Assembly: GCF_963678975.1 (NCBI RefSeq)
Contig: NC_089273.1
Coordinates: 26,975,073-27,039,072 of the forward strand
Direction of reading: 5' to 3'
DNA from: Dysidea avara
Lineage: Eukaryota; Porifera; Demospongiae; Dictyoceratida; Dysideidae
DNA: 64,000 bases
Part shown: piece by piece, positions 44,401-55,347 of the stretch
Layout of the letters: every line of letters begins with the position of its first letter
How positions within the stretch are numbered: the stretch's first letter is position 1
The notes under the pieces: generated by a model
The model's database searches: none
Told to the model about the DNA's origin: nothing
What the model saw: the letters and a program-made list of their open reading frames with translations, nothing else
Position numbers and translations under genes: made by a program

Positions 44401-44981
44401 AAGTGGCTAGGAATTATAATTTGAGATATCAGATACCACAAAAAATAAACCCTTGAAATTAAACACCTCTTCGGTAACACCATACGGTACCCATCTATAC
44501 GAGACACCACTGCTCACACTGGGAAGTTATTATAATTTTGCCTTGTTTTAAATACTTGCACTGTTGGATGTGACATTAGGACTAATTTTCCACAATTCAG
44601 TCACATATATTATGTCTATTATGGTCACAGGCTTTACTAGCAGGTAGGTGTAAACAGGTGGTTTAGTGCGTAAATATTTCTAAGAAATTTACAATTGGTT
44701 GGCATTGAGAGGTGGCATATGCATAATGGCTTATGTGTATTTTATTGATATACTACTGTTGTAAATAGTATTGTATTTTTTTCTAGGGTGGAATTGGCTT
44801 ACCCAGAAGTACTGGAAGCCTACCAACTTCAGGAAGTTTGGTATGTAGATGAAAGTTTCATGAGTTTTGATATAATACTATTGTTATTTAGGGAAACCAA
44901 AGCACGACTCCCACTAGACCTGCTTCTGTGCGAAGTCGTAACCAGGTGGTGAATGACATCTTCAGTGACTCGGACAGTTGA
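38434..44981 (+). CDS. Gene 1, left copy: C14orf93-like protein with microexons
   Basis: Exons: 38434-38793, 40460-40515, 40560-40642, 42324-42442 reading through to 42605, 42659-42807, then phase-0 microexons (42857-42901, 42951-42983, 43037-43072, about 43462-43506, about 43641-43679), ending 44787-44840 and 44892-44981. Protein: a coiled coil (QQEALTKFLKENEELKTSV); YNQSVVQYLVGELTEKFEEK; YYESRRRMYLDEQPERAAIK; LYMSEESDDGEGSF; HSPSWRSQ; LEDFIQELDSRQ; end NDIFSDSDS. This order resembles vertebrate C14orf93 as I remember it. Exon 1 has an in-frame TAA at 38557-38559 in both arms, so translation may begin later (MVRRQQEAL). An alternative end is the exon EWEAYMFSFYQMFKFAEQK at about 44069. Confidence 0.55.
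38835..39840. mobile_element. ATATGTGACCGG-family TIR element, left arm (host of a MITE)
   Basis: The termini ATATGTGACCGGATCTGCGA and the complement of CGCAGATCCGGTCACATAT are nearly perfect over ~30 bp. Without the inserted 350-bp MITE and its 8-bp duplication it matches 62260-62907 in the right arm. It lies in the intron after gene 1's coiled-coil exon. Confidence 0.85.
39075..39424. mobile_element. hAT MITE, 350 bp, with empty site in the other arm
   Basis: The ends CAGGGCCGCCCA and TGGGCGGCCCTG are perfect inverted repeats, flanked by AACGTATA at 39067-39074 and 39425-39432. The right arm has a single AACGTATA (complement at 62668-62675) and no insert. An 8-bp duplication is typical of hAT. 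The interior shares the poly-A tract and two GACTGCTCTATTAGAGTAT motifs with the MITE at 4877-5211. Confidence 0.97.
39898..40214. mobile_element. Inverted-repeat MITE in gene 1 intron
   Basis: TACTAACCAACTTTTAAGAA, AAATGACA and CCTTCTGTGAG at the left reappear complemented at the right (CTCACAGAAGG, TTCTTAAAAGTTGGTTAGTA), giving ~45-bp arms. Present in both arms of the duplication. The 61-codon frame inside (39964-40149) is not recognised. Confidence 0.65.
40643..42323. other. Long gene 1 intron, repeat-filled
   Basis: It contains the C/G-rich element at 41207-41570 and an isolated hAT-like end at about 42165-42211 (CCTTGGCTACGCCTCTG). No additional exon is convincing. Confidence 0.5.
41207..41570. 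mobile_element. G/C-rich MITE-like element, left arm
   Basis: The ends TGCACCTATGAATGTGTTGC and the complement of GCAATACATTGATAGGTGCA are inverted repeats. The interior has GGGGATTTGACA(C/T)-type motifs in both orientations. The right-arm partner (about 60594-60890) lacks a 37-bp stretch near 41498-41534. Confidence 0.6.
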
Positions 44982-45396
44982 TGTGATAATGACTCAGACA
45001 GTTGATGTGATAATGACTCAGACAGTTGATGTGATTAGTTTAAATGATTCATGAATGCATGTGCCAAATGTTTGATTGTGAATAATTTTTTTTCTGAAAT
45101 TAATTAAAATATTACGGTGAATGCACGGAATATTATTAATGTTTTACGGAATCAGTTAGCAAGGGATGGTGTGGCATTATCCTGATACGGATCCTTAATG
45201 GGTTTGCTGCGTAGCTAATACTGCTGAAGTCGGTGAACCCGTCTCTATAAAATGGTCCCACCACGTTCCTAGACGATTGGTATTACGGAAGTAGATACGT
45301 GCACACGATTTACCACGTATCGACACGAATCAAGGTCACGACGTTACCTTTTACGAATGAAGACTGGGCCGTCTTGTATAGTAAGTTTCGCTGTGT

Positions 45397-45681
45397 AGTA
45401 CACTTAAACAAACACAATTATATAGAGATTTCAGGGAATTCTAATCTGCCCAAAAATATAAAATGTTATTACCTACTGTGAAATGCCAGGCTATTGGTTA
45501 GTATACACTACCACTCTGGCAACTTATACATAGCAAACAATAAGCTACATATACTATGCTTCATACTTTTACAGTAATGACTCCTACTAGCTTGTAAAAT
45601 TCTTAATAACATCACACTGTTCAATAGCAGTAAAACCACAATATCTTTTGTGAGAACAACAAAATTATCATAATACATTAC
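45397..45681. other. Inner boundary of left arm, spectrin intron
   Basis: Homology to the right arm stops at 45396. The sequence after it reads as non-coding and resembles 29440-29500. Confidence 0.5.
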
Positions 45682-48641
45682 CTTGTGTTCATTTAAAAAG
45701 TTCTCCAGCCTGGTCCAAGTCAGTTGGCACTTTTTCCTCCACCAGATCAGCCTCAAAATTATCAATGTGTTCACTGACTTGATAAGTGCCTTTCACAAAT
45801 AAGTCATCTTCTTTACCAGTAGCTAACTCTTGATCTAGTTCAGTTGATTTGTCAATCAACAGGTCCCATACTGCAGCAATGTCAGCAACATGCTCGTCCA
45901 CCTCATCAGCAAACTGTGGATATTGTTGCTTCAGATTCTCTCCATCCTTTATAAAGATAATTTGAATATAGGTGTATGTGGTCACTAAAATAATACAACC
46001 ATTAAATAAACTCTAGAATTTATTGTCAATGAAGCAGAATGTTGTGTTTTGTATACAATGTAAGAGTTTATATGCAAGCACATACTCTTCTTAACACGGT
46101 GTACACATATATGTGACCCAGTCTGGGAAAACCAGTCTTATCACCCATCTGAAAGTATCAAGAAATGCCAGTTTTAACTATTCAGAATGTTGTAGCTTGC
46201 CAACAGTGGTAGCTACGCATACCAAATTTACACACGTTTACAACAATTTTTTATATTCCAGATCATCCACTGAAGAAGTAGTCAACAGCTAAGTTTCCTG
46301 CCATTTTAGATAGTTTTTAACTGATGTTTGCTGTATCAGGCGAGTTCCAAAAGGGTGGGGGACCTGGAAGATGCGAAACATGCTGTTTTTAAAAAAAAAT
46401 TGAATAGTAATGTTTTGGGATGAATCAGGTCAAGTTATGGGCCATTCAGGTCTCTCAACAGTTCATCCTTCCTATCAGATGCCACTGCAATCTCAGACTG
46501 TAACACTGCACAATGTTTTTGTTGGTCATCAAGATCTTCTGGCCACTCCAGATCTATCTTCTCTCTCATCCAGTCTGTAAACTATGTAATATGGGAGAAT
46601 GCAGAACAAAATATATTTAGCATTTAGCACAATGAATCAACTATTTAGTCAGCATTAAGCACAATGTAAATACAAAGTACGTACATAGTATTCAATAGTT
46701 ACTTAATGTGTTACATATTTCAGTACAAACAAGCATATATACCTCTTTAGTATGATCAGCATATTGCTGATATTCTTCCAGCTCATGGAGTTGTTTCTCT
46801 AGCATAGCAAGTTGTTCTTGTAAGTAAAGAATTCAGCGGGCCATGACATTGTTTAATACCACCAAGTTTAGATATAAAGATTATTAAATAGATAGCAATA
46901 GTAAATTATCTATTTAGTATTTTCATATGGTATTTTCATATGGTATATTGATCAAAATTTTAAACTGTACAAGTGACTGTTCTATTGGAGTATTTTGTCA
47001 TCTTGTGTATGTTCTATTAAAGTAGTTGAAAGAACAAAAATAATAGGCTTCTTTATCCAGAAAGGATTGTTTATCTTGATACTTTTGTGACTGTACCGGT
47101 AAACAAGCACTCAGATAAAGGAAGTATCACTACAGTGGCATTTAAAATGTGATCAACACAATACCATATAAAAAGGGAGGAATATGTATATAATGTGATT
47201 GGCAGCTATCTGTGAAAAATTTGTCCCTCAAAATCCAGAATTCAATCAGTGACATTGTTCAAACATACAAAACCCAACAATTTCTCCATTGAAATTATGA
47301 GCAGAGGCGATTCACGAAAATTTCATGCTCGAAAAATTATGCTATGAATTAGCATCACATGTTACATACAAAATCAATGTAATCCATGTTTGCGTGTTTG
47401 TACACAAACGCACGCACACGCACACGCACACACTGTAACTTAATCAGTCAATATTATTTCTCACCACAACAAACACTACTACTACTCACTTATTCTTCAA
47501 CTCATCCACACTATTCTGAATGTCAGTAGTAGCATAGTGTTGATTGTCTATCAGTTATTGAGCAGTGTCAGTGTTACCATCAATCTTTCCTCCCAGCACT
47601 GCCAGTGATGACTGAAGTGTCTGATGTTTCTTACTAACAATGGGGTAATCCTTTAGCAACTGTAATGAAATGTTTGTAGCATAACTTACTCCAGAATGCT
47701 TTTGTCATAATATAATAAAATGAGAAGCCCTTGAAGCAGTGAAAGACTAATTAATGTTAAATGTCAGAGGTCAACTCTAAATATTCACAAATGAGATTTT
47801 AAGTTGAAGTCAAGAATTAAAACAACATGACAGCACAACAAACATACGGCATAAAGTGTTAGTACAAAAACAGAATTGGTAATAAAACATATACATTGGA
47901 ACCTGTCTAAGCTGGTCAACTTCAAGTCAGACCACTTTAGGCAGATGGATTAGTTTATAAAGTTCTCACTTGGGAATATGAAAGTTGGTATTTTTAGAGA
48001 GGTGACCTTCTACACAGATGGTCGCTAAGGCAGGTTTCACTGTACCACTTTAGCATGAACGTTCCAAGGCATCGATCGGCATTTGGCTCACATATTGTCT
48101 GGGAAATATTATGAATGGGAAAACAGGTTTTGACACTTTGACTCATTATATTGAGCAACACAGAGCTTTACATTGTGTGCTTTAGTTTACAGGTCTAGTT
48201 AGGCTCAGTGCAGCAGTAACTACATATGTATGTTTAGACTAGTTGATTGTTAATGAACTACATTCCATGACAAATGATAACTAACAGCTTCTCCTACTGC
48301 AGTTTCTTCACTAAGATTTGACCTAATACCATCAAGTAATTTTACTTCTTGCAAACAACCCTACAGAACACAAGTTGAAATATACAGTAAGAAAATTGTC
48401 ATTTGCACACAGCTTTCATTGACCAAATAATTCTTGTACTGCTTCAGCAAGTCCATACGTTGTTGCCAGGCATCTAACACAGCTGTCCAGTCTTGTTCCA
48501 TCTTGTCCAGCAATTGTTTAGCTTGTTCCTTTTGAGGGTCTTCACTACTACCTGATATGAGGCTAGTTCCATGAGTCTTCAGTGCTTCATATGATGACTG
48601 CTGAGCTAATATTTCAACCTGAAATGTACAGTGTTTATTTT

Positions 48642-48963
48642 AATCTAATCCAAAACAGCCAAGCTGTAAAAAAGTGTGCGGCCCTCAGAAAGGCTATGGT
48701 GAAAAAAGATGTGAAATCCAAGGTGGCGGCCAAGAAATGGCTGTGATGGTAGGTTAATGGTAAAAATTTTAATAATGACAATTCAGGTAAATTTTGTGAA
48801 GCGGCACAAAAATTCACCTGAATTGTCGTTATTAAAATTTTTACCATTAACCTACCATCACAGCCATTTCTTGGCCGCCACCTTGGATTTCACATCTTTT
48901 TTCACCATAGCCTTTCTGAGGGCCGCACACTTTTTTTACAGCTTGGCTGTTTTGGATTAGATT
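48642..48963. repeat. 322-bp near-perfect hairpin (foldback)
   Basis: Left arm AATCTAATCCAAAACAGCCA onward pairs with the right arm ending TGGCTGTTTTGGATTAGATT. Paired sequence continues with very few mismatches to a ~6-nt loop (AAGCGG) near 48802. Each arm is ~155 bp. It lies in the spectrin-like intron just upstream of the exon at 48618. Confidence 0.95.
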
Positions 48964-49122
48964 TCATTTCTTTTTGTATTTGTATACCCAAAGCCGGCCT
49001 ATGGCCAGCTTTGGGACTTTTTTAACCTATGTTTTTTTTTCTTTACTACAGGAAGAAGTAAAGATGAAGTAGATATACTTTAAATATTTTATCAGTAAAT
49101 GTACAAATTATATATATAATAC

Positions 49123-49227
49123 ATATGTGACCGGATTTGCAAAAAGGGGCCTTCCACACACATCCAATTTGCCAACTTTGACAATTGATAACTTCAGATT
49201 GGAAAGAGCTATTGCCTTGAAATTTGG
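49123..49227. mobile_element. Isolated ATATGTGACCGG terminus
   Basis: ATATGTGACCGGATTTGCAA opens the sequence just upstream of the minisatellite. No matching opposite end occurs until an unrelated copy at 54.3 kb, so it is either a broken TIR element or the landing site of the minisatellite element. Confidence 0.45.
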
Positions 49228-52130
49228 GCAGTGGTGATTTCTTTGCAGCTGAACTCTCCACATGATGGTTTCTTTGTAGCTGAACTCTCTACAAGGCAAT
49301 TTCTTCTAGTTGATCTCTCTACAGGGAGATTTGTTTGTAGCTGAACTATCTACAAGGTAATTTCTTCTAGCTGATCTCTCTACAGGGTGATTTGATTGTA
49401 GCTGAATTCTGCACAGGTGATTTGTTTGCAGCTGAGCTCTTTACAAAATGGTTTCTTTGTAGCTGAACTCTCTAAAAGGTAACTTCTTCTAACTGATCTT
49501 TCTACAGGGTGATTTGTTTGTATCTACAAGGTAATATCTTCTAGCTGATCTCTCTACAGGGTGATTTGTTTGTAGCTGAATTCTGTAAAGGTGATTTATT
49601 TGCAGCTGAGCTCTTTACAGAATGGTTTCTTTGTAGCTGAACTCTCTACAAGGTAATTTCTTCTAGCTGCTCTCTCTACAGGGAGATTTGTTTGTAGCTG
49701 AACTATCTACAAGGTAATTTCTTCTAGCTGATCTCTCTACAGGGTGATTTGTTTGTAGCTGAATTCTGTACAGGTGATTTATTTGCAGCTGAGCTCTTTA
49801 CAGAATGGTTTCTTTGTAGCTGAACTCTCTACAAGGTAATTCCTTCTAGCTGATCTCTCTTCAGAAAGATTTGTTTGTAGCTGAACTATCTACAAGGTAA
49901 TTTCTTCTAGCTGATCTCTCTACAGGGTGATTTGTTTGTAGCTGAATTCTGTACAGGTGATTTGTTTGCAGCTGAGCTCTTTACAGAATGGTTTCTTTGT
50001 AGCTGAACTCTCTACAAGGTAACTTTTCTAGCTGATGTCTCTACAAGGTGGCTAGTTTGTAGCTGAACTCTCTACATGGTGGTTTCTTTGTAACTGAACT
50101 TTCTACAAGTTGACTTCTTCTAGCTGATCTTTCAATAGGGTGATTTGTTTGTAGCTTCACTCTCTACAAGGTAACTTCTTCTAGCTGATCTCTCTACAGG
50201 GAGATTTGTTTGTAACTGAACTCTCTACAGGTGATTTGTTTGAAGCTGAACTTTCTAAATGATGGTTTCTTTGTAGCTGAACTCTCTACAAGTTAACTTC
50301 TTCTAGCTGATCTCTCTACAGGGTGATTTGTTTGTAGATGAATTCAGTACAGGTGATTTGTTTGCAGCTGAGCTCTTTACAGAATGGTTTCTTTGTAGCT
50401 GAACTCTCTAAAAGGTAACTTCTTCTAACTGATCTTTCTACAGGGCAATTTGTTTTTGGCAGAATTTTCTACAGGATGATTTCTTTGCAGCTGAACTCTT
50501 TACATGGTGGTTTCTTTGTAGCTGAACTCTCTACAAGGTAACTTCTTCTAGCTGATCTCTCTACAGGGTGATTTGTTTGTAGCTGAACGATCTACAAGGT
50601 AACTTCTTCTAGCTGATCTCTCTACAGGGCGGTTTCTTTGTAGCTGAACTCTCTAAAAGGTAACTTCTTCTAACTGATCTTTCTACAGGGCAATTTGTTT
50701 GTGGCTGTATTTTCTACAGGGTGATTTGTTTGCAGCTGAACTCTCTACATGGTGGTTTCATTGTAGCTGAACTCTCTACAAAGTAATTTCTTCTAGCTGA
50801 TCTCTCTACAGGGTGATTTGTTTGTAGCTGAATTCTGTACAGGTGATTTGTTTGCAGCTGAGCTCTTTACAGAATGGTTTCTTTGTAGCTGAACTCTCTA
50901 CAAGGTAACTTCTTCTAACTGATCTTTCTACAGGGCAATTTGTTCGTGGCAGAATTTTATACAGGGTGATTTCTTTGCAGCTGAACTCTCTACATGGTGG
51001 TTTCTTTGTAGCTGAACTCTCTACAAGGTAACTTCTTCTAGCTGATCTCTCTACAGGGTGATTTGTTTGTAGCTGAACGATCTACAAGGTAACTTCTTCT
51101 AGCTGATCTCTCTACAGGGAGATTTGTTTGTATAGCTGAACTCTCTACAGGTGATTTGTTTGAAGCTGAACTCTCTAAATGATGGTTTCTTTGTAGCTGA
51201 ACTCTCTACAAGTTAACTTCTTCTAGCTGATCTCTCTACATGGTGATTTGTTTGTAGCTGAATTCTGTATAGGTGATTTGTTTGCAGCTGAGCTCTTTAA
51301 ATAATGGTTTCTTTGTAGCTGAACTCTCTCAAGGTAACTTCTTCTAGCTGATGTCTTTACAGGGTCACTAGTTTGTAGCTGAATTCTCTACATGGTGGTT
51401 TCTTTGTAACTGAACTCTCTACAAGGTAACTTTTTCTAGCTCATCTTTCTACAGGGTGATTTATTTGTAGCTGAATTCTTTACAGGTGATTTGTTTGCAG
51501 CTGAGCTCTTTAAAGAATGGTTTCTTTGTAGCTGAACTCTCTACAAGGTACCTTCTTCTAGCTGATGTCTCTACAAGGTCACTAGTTTGTAGCTGAGCTC
51601 TCTACATGGTGGTTTTTTTGTAACTGAACTCTCTACAAGGTGACCTCTTCTAGCTGATCTTTCTACAGTGTGATTTGTTTGAAACCGAACTCTCTACAAG
51701 GTAACTTCTTCTAGCTGATCTCTCTACAGGGAGATTTGTTTGTAGCTGAACTCTCTACATGATGGTTTCTTTGTAGCTGAACTCTCTACAAGGTAACTTC
51801 TTCTAGCTAATCTCTCTACAGGGAGATTTGTTTGTAGCTGAACTCTCTACATGATGGTTTCTTTGTAGCTGAACTCTTTGCAAGGTAACTTCTTCTATTG
51901 ATCTCTCCACAGGGCGATTTGTTAGTAGCTGAACTCTCTACATGGTGGTTTCTTTGTAGCTGAACTTTACAAGGTGATTTTTTCTAGCTGAACTATCTCT
52001 TTCCATAGTTGCATGAACTCCCTACAAGGTAACTTCTTCTAGCTGATCTCTCTACAGGGTGACTTGTGTGTAGCTGATCTCTATACAGGTTTCTTATTTC
52101 TAGCTGATCTCTTGAATTCTCTTCAGGGTG
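49228..52130. repeat. ~29-31-bp minisatellite, ~95 units with higher-order structure
   Basis: Units alternate between TTTGTAGCTGAACTCTCTAC and TTCTTCTAGCTGATCTCTCT types. Longer blocks of four to five units (ending CAGGTGATTTGTTTGCAGCTG then CTCTTTACAGAATGG) recur as a set, giving a higher-order repeat. Confidence 0.93.
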
Positions 52131-52965
52131 ACTGCTCTATTAGGATGACTGCTCTATTAGAGTATCTCGATCTCGCACTTGCCGCACCAAGTTGGATTTC
52201 GTGTTATAACTCCGTGGCTTTAAGTCTGATTCTTCTACACCATTGATGAGCCTTTCTAAGATGATTACTCCATCTGTACAACGATTTTCAAAGCATTACC
52301 CTAAGCGGTTTATCTGGTAGGCGTGGCAAGCAGTCGTTTTTTTATTAGCTGATCTCGATTGCGTAATTGTTACACACTGTTGGTTTTTTCGTTGTATCTT
52401 CTTGGTTTTTAGCTCGATTTCTTTTAAATCACAAAAGGTTTGAGGTTTAATAGTTAACCTATTCACCCACTGATTTTCAGCTTCTTCCCATACGCGGTTT
52501 ACCCTGTAGGCGTGACAACATATTGGTGTTATTTTTCGTTAATAATCGCTCATAACTCTTTGCCTGTTTATCGTATTCCAGCCAAAGTTGGTACCGAGAT
52601 GCGCCTTTATATCCTTCTTCTGTGTGCCAACTTTCAAGGCAATCGGATCACGCGTTCGCGTTTTATAGCAGTTTTTGTAAGTGTGCGACAAGAAAAAGAA
52701 AAATAAGAAGAAAAAAAAACCAAGAAACTGAGCCAATTTTTGAAGTCGCATATCTCGGGAACGCGCGAAGCGATTTCGCTCAAATTTGGAATGTGGAGTG
52801 CTGCAGTTGGAGGAAATGTCCACAGCAAAAATCGTCTTGTTTCATCAAGGAAGCACAGAGCTACGGAGGTGCGAAAATTGCGTTTTCTTTCTTCCTGTCA
52901 ATATACTCACGGGTGTTACGCGCCGGCTTCTTGGGCCGCACGACACACTACCGTGTGTCTTGATA
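49228..52965 (+). mobile_element. Minisatellite-bearing repeat element, copy B
   Basis: A ~2.9-kb array is followed by an ~830-bp tail homologous to 2930-3712, in the same order and ending in the same hairpin (GACACAC-TACC-GTGTGTC, 52942-52959) plus TTGATA. Here the hairpin stem is perfect. The tail starts with two GACTGCTCTATTAG motifs (about 52128-52160). Non-coding; Helentron-like by architecture only. Confidence 0.65.
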
Positions 52966-53516
52966 TAAAGAAAAAGGTGTTGGTAGACATTTAGGTGTGC
53001 ATTCAGCTCTACAAAACAGTCATCTATTACATAGCTTGATGGTTTCGTGGTTTAATAATGTATATTGATACATTTACGTGTTCCATAATGTACATAATAT
53101 CACTAATAGCACGCACCTTCAATTCATTGTGTTCTTTTATAGCCTTTTCTGCTTCAGATATGCTCACAGTGAGGTCTTGTGATGATGCCTTCTTGAGCAT
53201 CTCATCCAGCCTGTAGTCAAATAAGACATCAGCCAACTATACTTTTGTAAAGATTACTGGAGCAAGGACATACAAAGCCTGCATGACCAACAGCTATACA
53301 TGAATATATTATTTCAAATGTGACACATCAATTTGGATAGAAACACTAAAAACAATGTACATACCAAGAGATGAAGTCATTCAACTGTTCCAACAACTGT
53401 TTCAGATTACCAGATTGACCAACTTGTTGTTTGACCAGGGCCAACTAAAGTGACAGGGAAATGATACATGTATATGCAAGAGTTGACATCACATATATCT
53501 GTACACAAATATTCAC

Positions 53517-54097
53517 TAGAGTTGGGTGATATGCCGGTATGATGATAATAAGGCAATATTATAGTTGGCAATAACCAATACCGCCTTGTTTTTGAAATGC
53601 CATACCGGTTTTAAATGGTTTTGTGATATCATAGCGGGAATACAGCTGCAACTACACACTTACACATGTTAAAAATGCCATATTGTATTTGTCAATCAGT
53701 ATTATAGCGTCCTTGTGTTAGCAAACAAGCCTGCACTACTACACAAAGTGAAACACTAATACATGCAAGGCAAGGCACATGTACTGGATACAGCACTTCT
53801 GTGATTGTGGGATAAAAATTCTGGCTTCACATTAGTAAGCCTTAGTAAATTATCTGCTAGCTATAAACATAGATAGAAACTAGCTATCTCTCCTTCTATT
53901 TATATGCACTCCATGCTCTATAAGTTTTTCCAAACTCCTAGCTGGTATGAAACAAAGTTTGCCCATGCAAATATACTGTGTAAACAGTTTTGAGTGTACT
54001 TGCTATAGTTCATTTCAATAACGTGATATTTGCTATAAACGTGATAATAAGCTTCGCATTAACCATGGGAGGAAATTTTCAATATTGCCCAACCCTA
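53517..54097. mobile_element. Putative hAT-like MITE with TTGGG ends
   Basis: The ends TAGAGTTGGGTGATAT and the complement of ATATTGCCCAACCCTA form ~16-bp imperfect inverted repeats. The interior has a CCGGTATG/CATACCGG-rich left side. No target duplication was recognised. Confidence 0.45.
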
Positions 54098-54326
54098 GCC
54101 TAGTATCCAGCTTAGTGTATATACATGTATGCAGCTGTCTTTCTGCAAGATGTAAGTTAAAAGCTTTATTATTGCATTTAACCAACAGTAGGGTTAAAAG
54201 TAAATACATGTGTAGCATACATGATTCATAAAAATTACCACAGATAGTATTGGCTGGTAGCCACAATATCATTACACACTGCAAAGTGAAAGTACAAATA
54301 CACAGAATAGCAAGTACCATGAATAT

Positions 54327-54583
54327 ATATGTGACCGGGCCTGCAATAATAGGGCAAGTGGGCACATGATTTTTGCCTACTTTTTCACACTTTCTTCACT
54401 CATAACGTTTTGTACCATTATGCTATGGTATTGCAATTTTCAGCACTTAGTCAGCATGTAAGTGGCATCATGATGCAAGTTACAGCATGCAAAAATACTA
54501 TTCCAACACTGAGATATGATCTGAAGAGTAATGGGGTGTAGTTTGTGCCCACATGCCCTGTTTTCGCAGGCCCGGTCACATAT
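54327..54583. mobile_element. ATATGTGACCGG-family MITE (257 bp)
   Basis: ATATGTGACCGGGCCTGCAA and the complement of CGCAGGCCCGGTCACATAT bound a copy closely similar to 12352-12607, sharing TTTTTCACACTTTC and GGGGTGTA(G/T)TTTGTGCCCAC. Confidence 0.85.
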
Positions 54584-55347
54584 GGTATACAACCTGGTTT
54601 ATAATCAGAAATGTAAAACTGGGCACTAGTGGTTGTTCTATTAAAATAAGTCACAAAGCCGAATGATTGTTCTATTAGAGTAGTACATCGATAACCTTCC
54701 TAGGCACCAACAAGTATTTTCACTCACTAGTCTTTAGAAAACATACATTGCTTCACCAGTAGTATTCATGTTGCACCAATATTATCAAATATTTATGTAA
54801 GGTAATGATACTCCTCTTGCATTCAAAGCATTACCAAAGCTGATAGAATGAAATACTTTGTGATAAACAAAGACAAGAGAAAAGAACAAGTAAAGTTACA
54901 TACTCCAATGTACTAAGATACAGCTTTAAATAAATGCAAGTGCTATACATGGATACAGTTTTATGAGCAACTGAAGCAAACACACAGCTGTAAATTATTA
55001 TATATATTGTAAAGTAAATCAATACATAACAAACATTTTGTAAAACATATGCAAGGCCATTCCTTATATGCAGCACAGGTCAGACATACTCAATAGTATT
55101 GTACAATTTTTTTTCTAAAAGTGTTCAGACATTAGCCAAAATTGGTCGGAAAATGGCAGATATCTGACAATAATGGCGGGCTATGAACACTATACGGTCG
55201 GTAATAATAAACATTCAATGTACACAATACACAGAACTACAAAACCACACATGTTTGTGGTACATCATATATACCAAATATAACCACTGGGATTTCACAG
55301 AAACAACAAATACAAAGAATGAAATATGCTCTTAACATGCTCAGGCA
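54584..55347. other. Non-coding, A+T-rich
   Basis: Contains two TCTATTA(A/G)A-type motifs (about 54635 and 54663) but no coding exon. It ends where the LINE begins. Confidence 0.4.

Larger units (their letters stand above)
37742..45396. repeat. Large inverted duplication, left arm
   Basis: It reads as the reverse complement of 56753-64000 throughout. Anchors: 37742 pairs with 64000, 38360 with 63382, 40460 with 61640, 44981 with 57144, and 45396 with 56753. By eye, identity is about 97-98% outside indels. The outer end of the duplication is not seen because the window ends. The inner end falls in a spectrin-gene intron. Confidence 0.97.
45682..53445 (-). pseudogene. Spectrin-repeat gene fragment, minus strand (8 exons), probably decayed
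   Basis: Exons: 53445-53366, 53210-53117, 48618-48424, 48360-48286, 47659-47490, 46816-46743, 46581 to about 46442, and 45946-45682. They join in phase where tested (FISW|LDEMLKKASS; EHNELK|VEILAQQSS). Motifs are typical spectrin repeats: LLDKMEQDWTAVLDAWQQRM, WMREKIDLEWPEDLDDQQ, DIAAVWDLLIDKSTELDQEL. Damage: an in-frame TAA in the 47659-47490 exon (DTAQ-stop-LIDNQHYA), and the last exon needs a one-base frame change near 45712 to end LENFLNEHK. The second intron carries the 3.7-kb minisatellite element and the long hairpin. N-terminal and C-terminal parts are missing. Confidence 0.7.
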
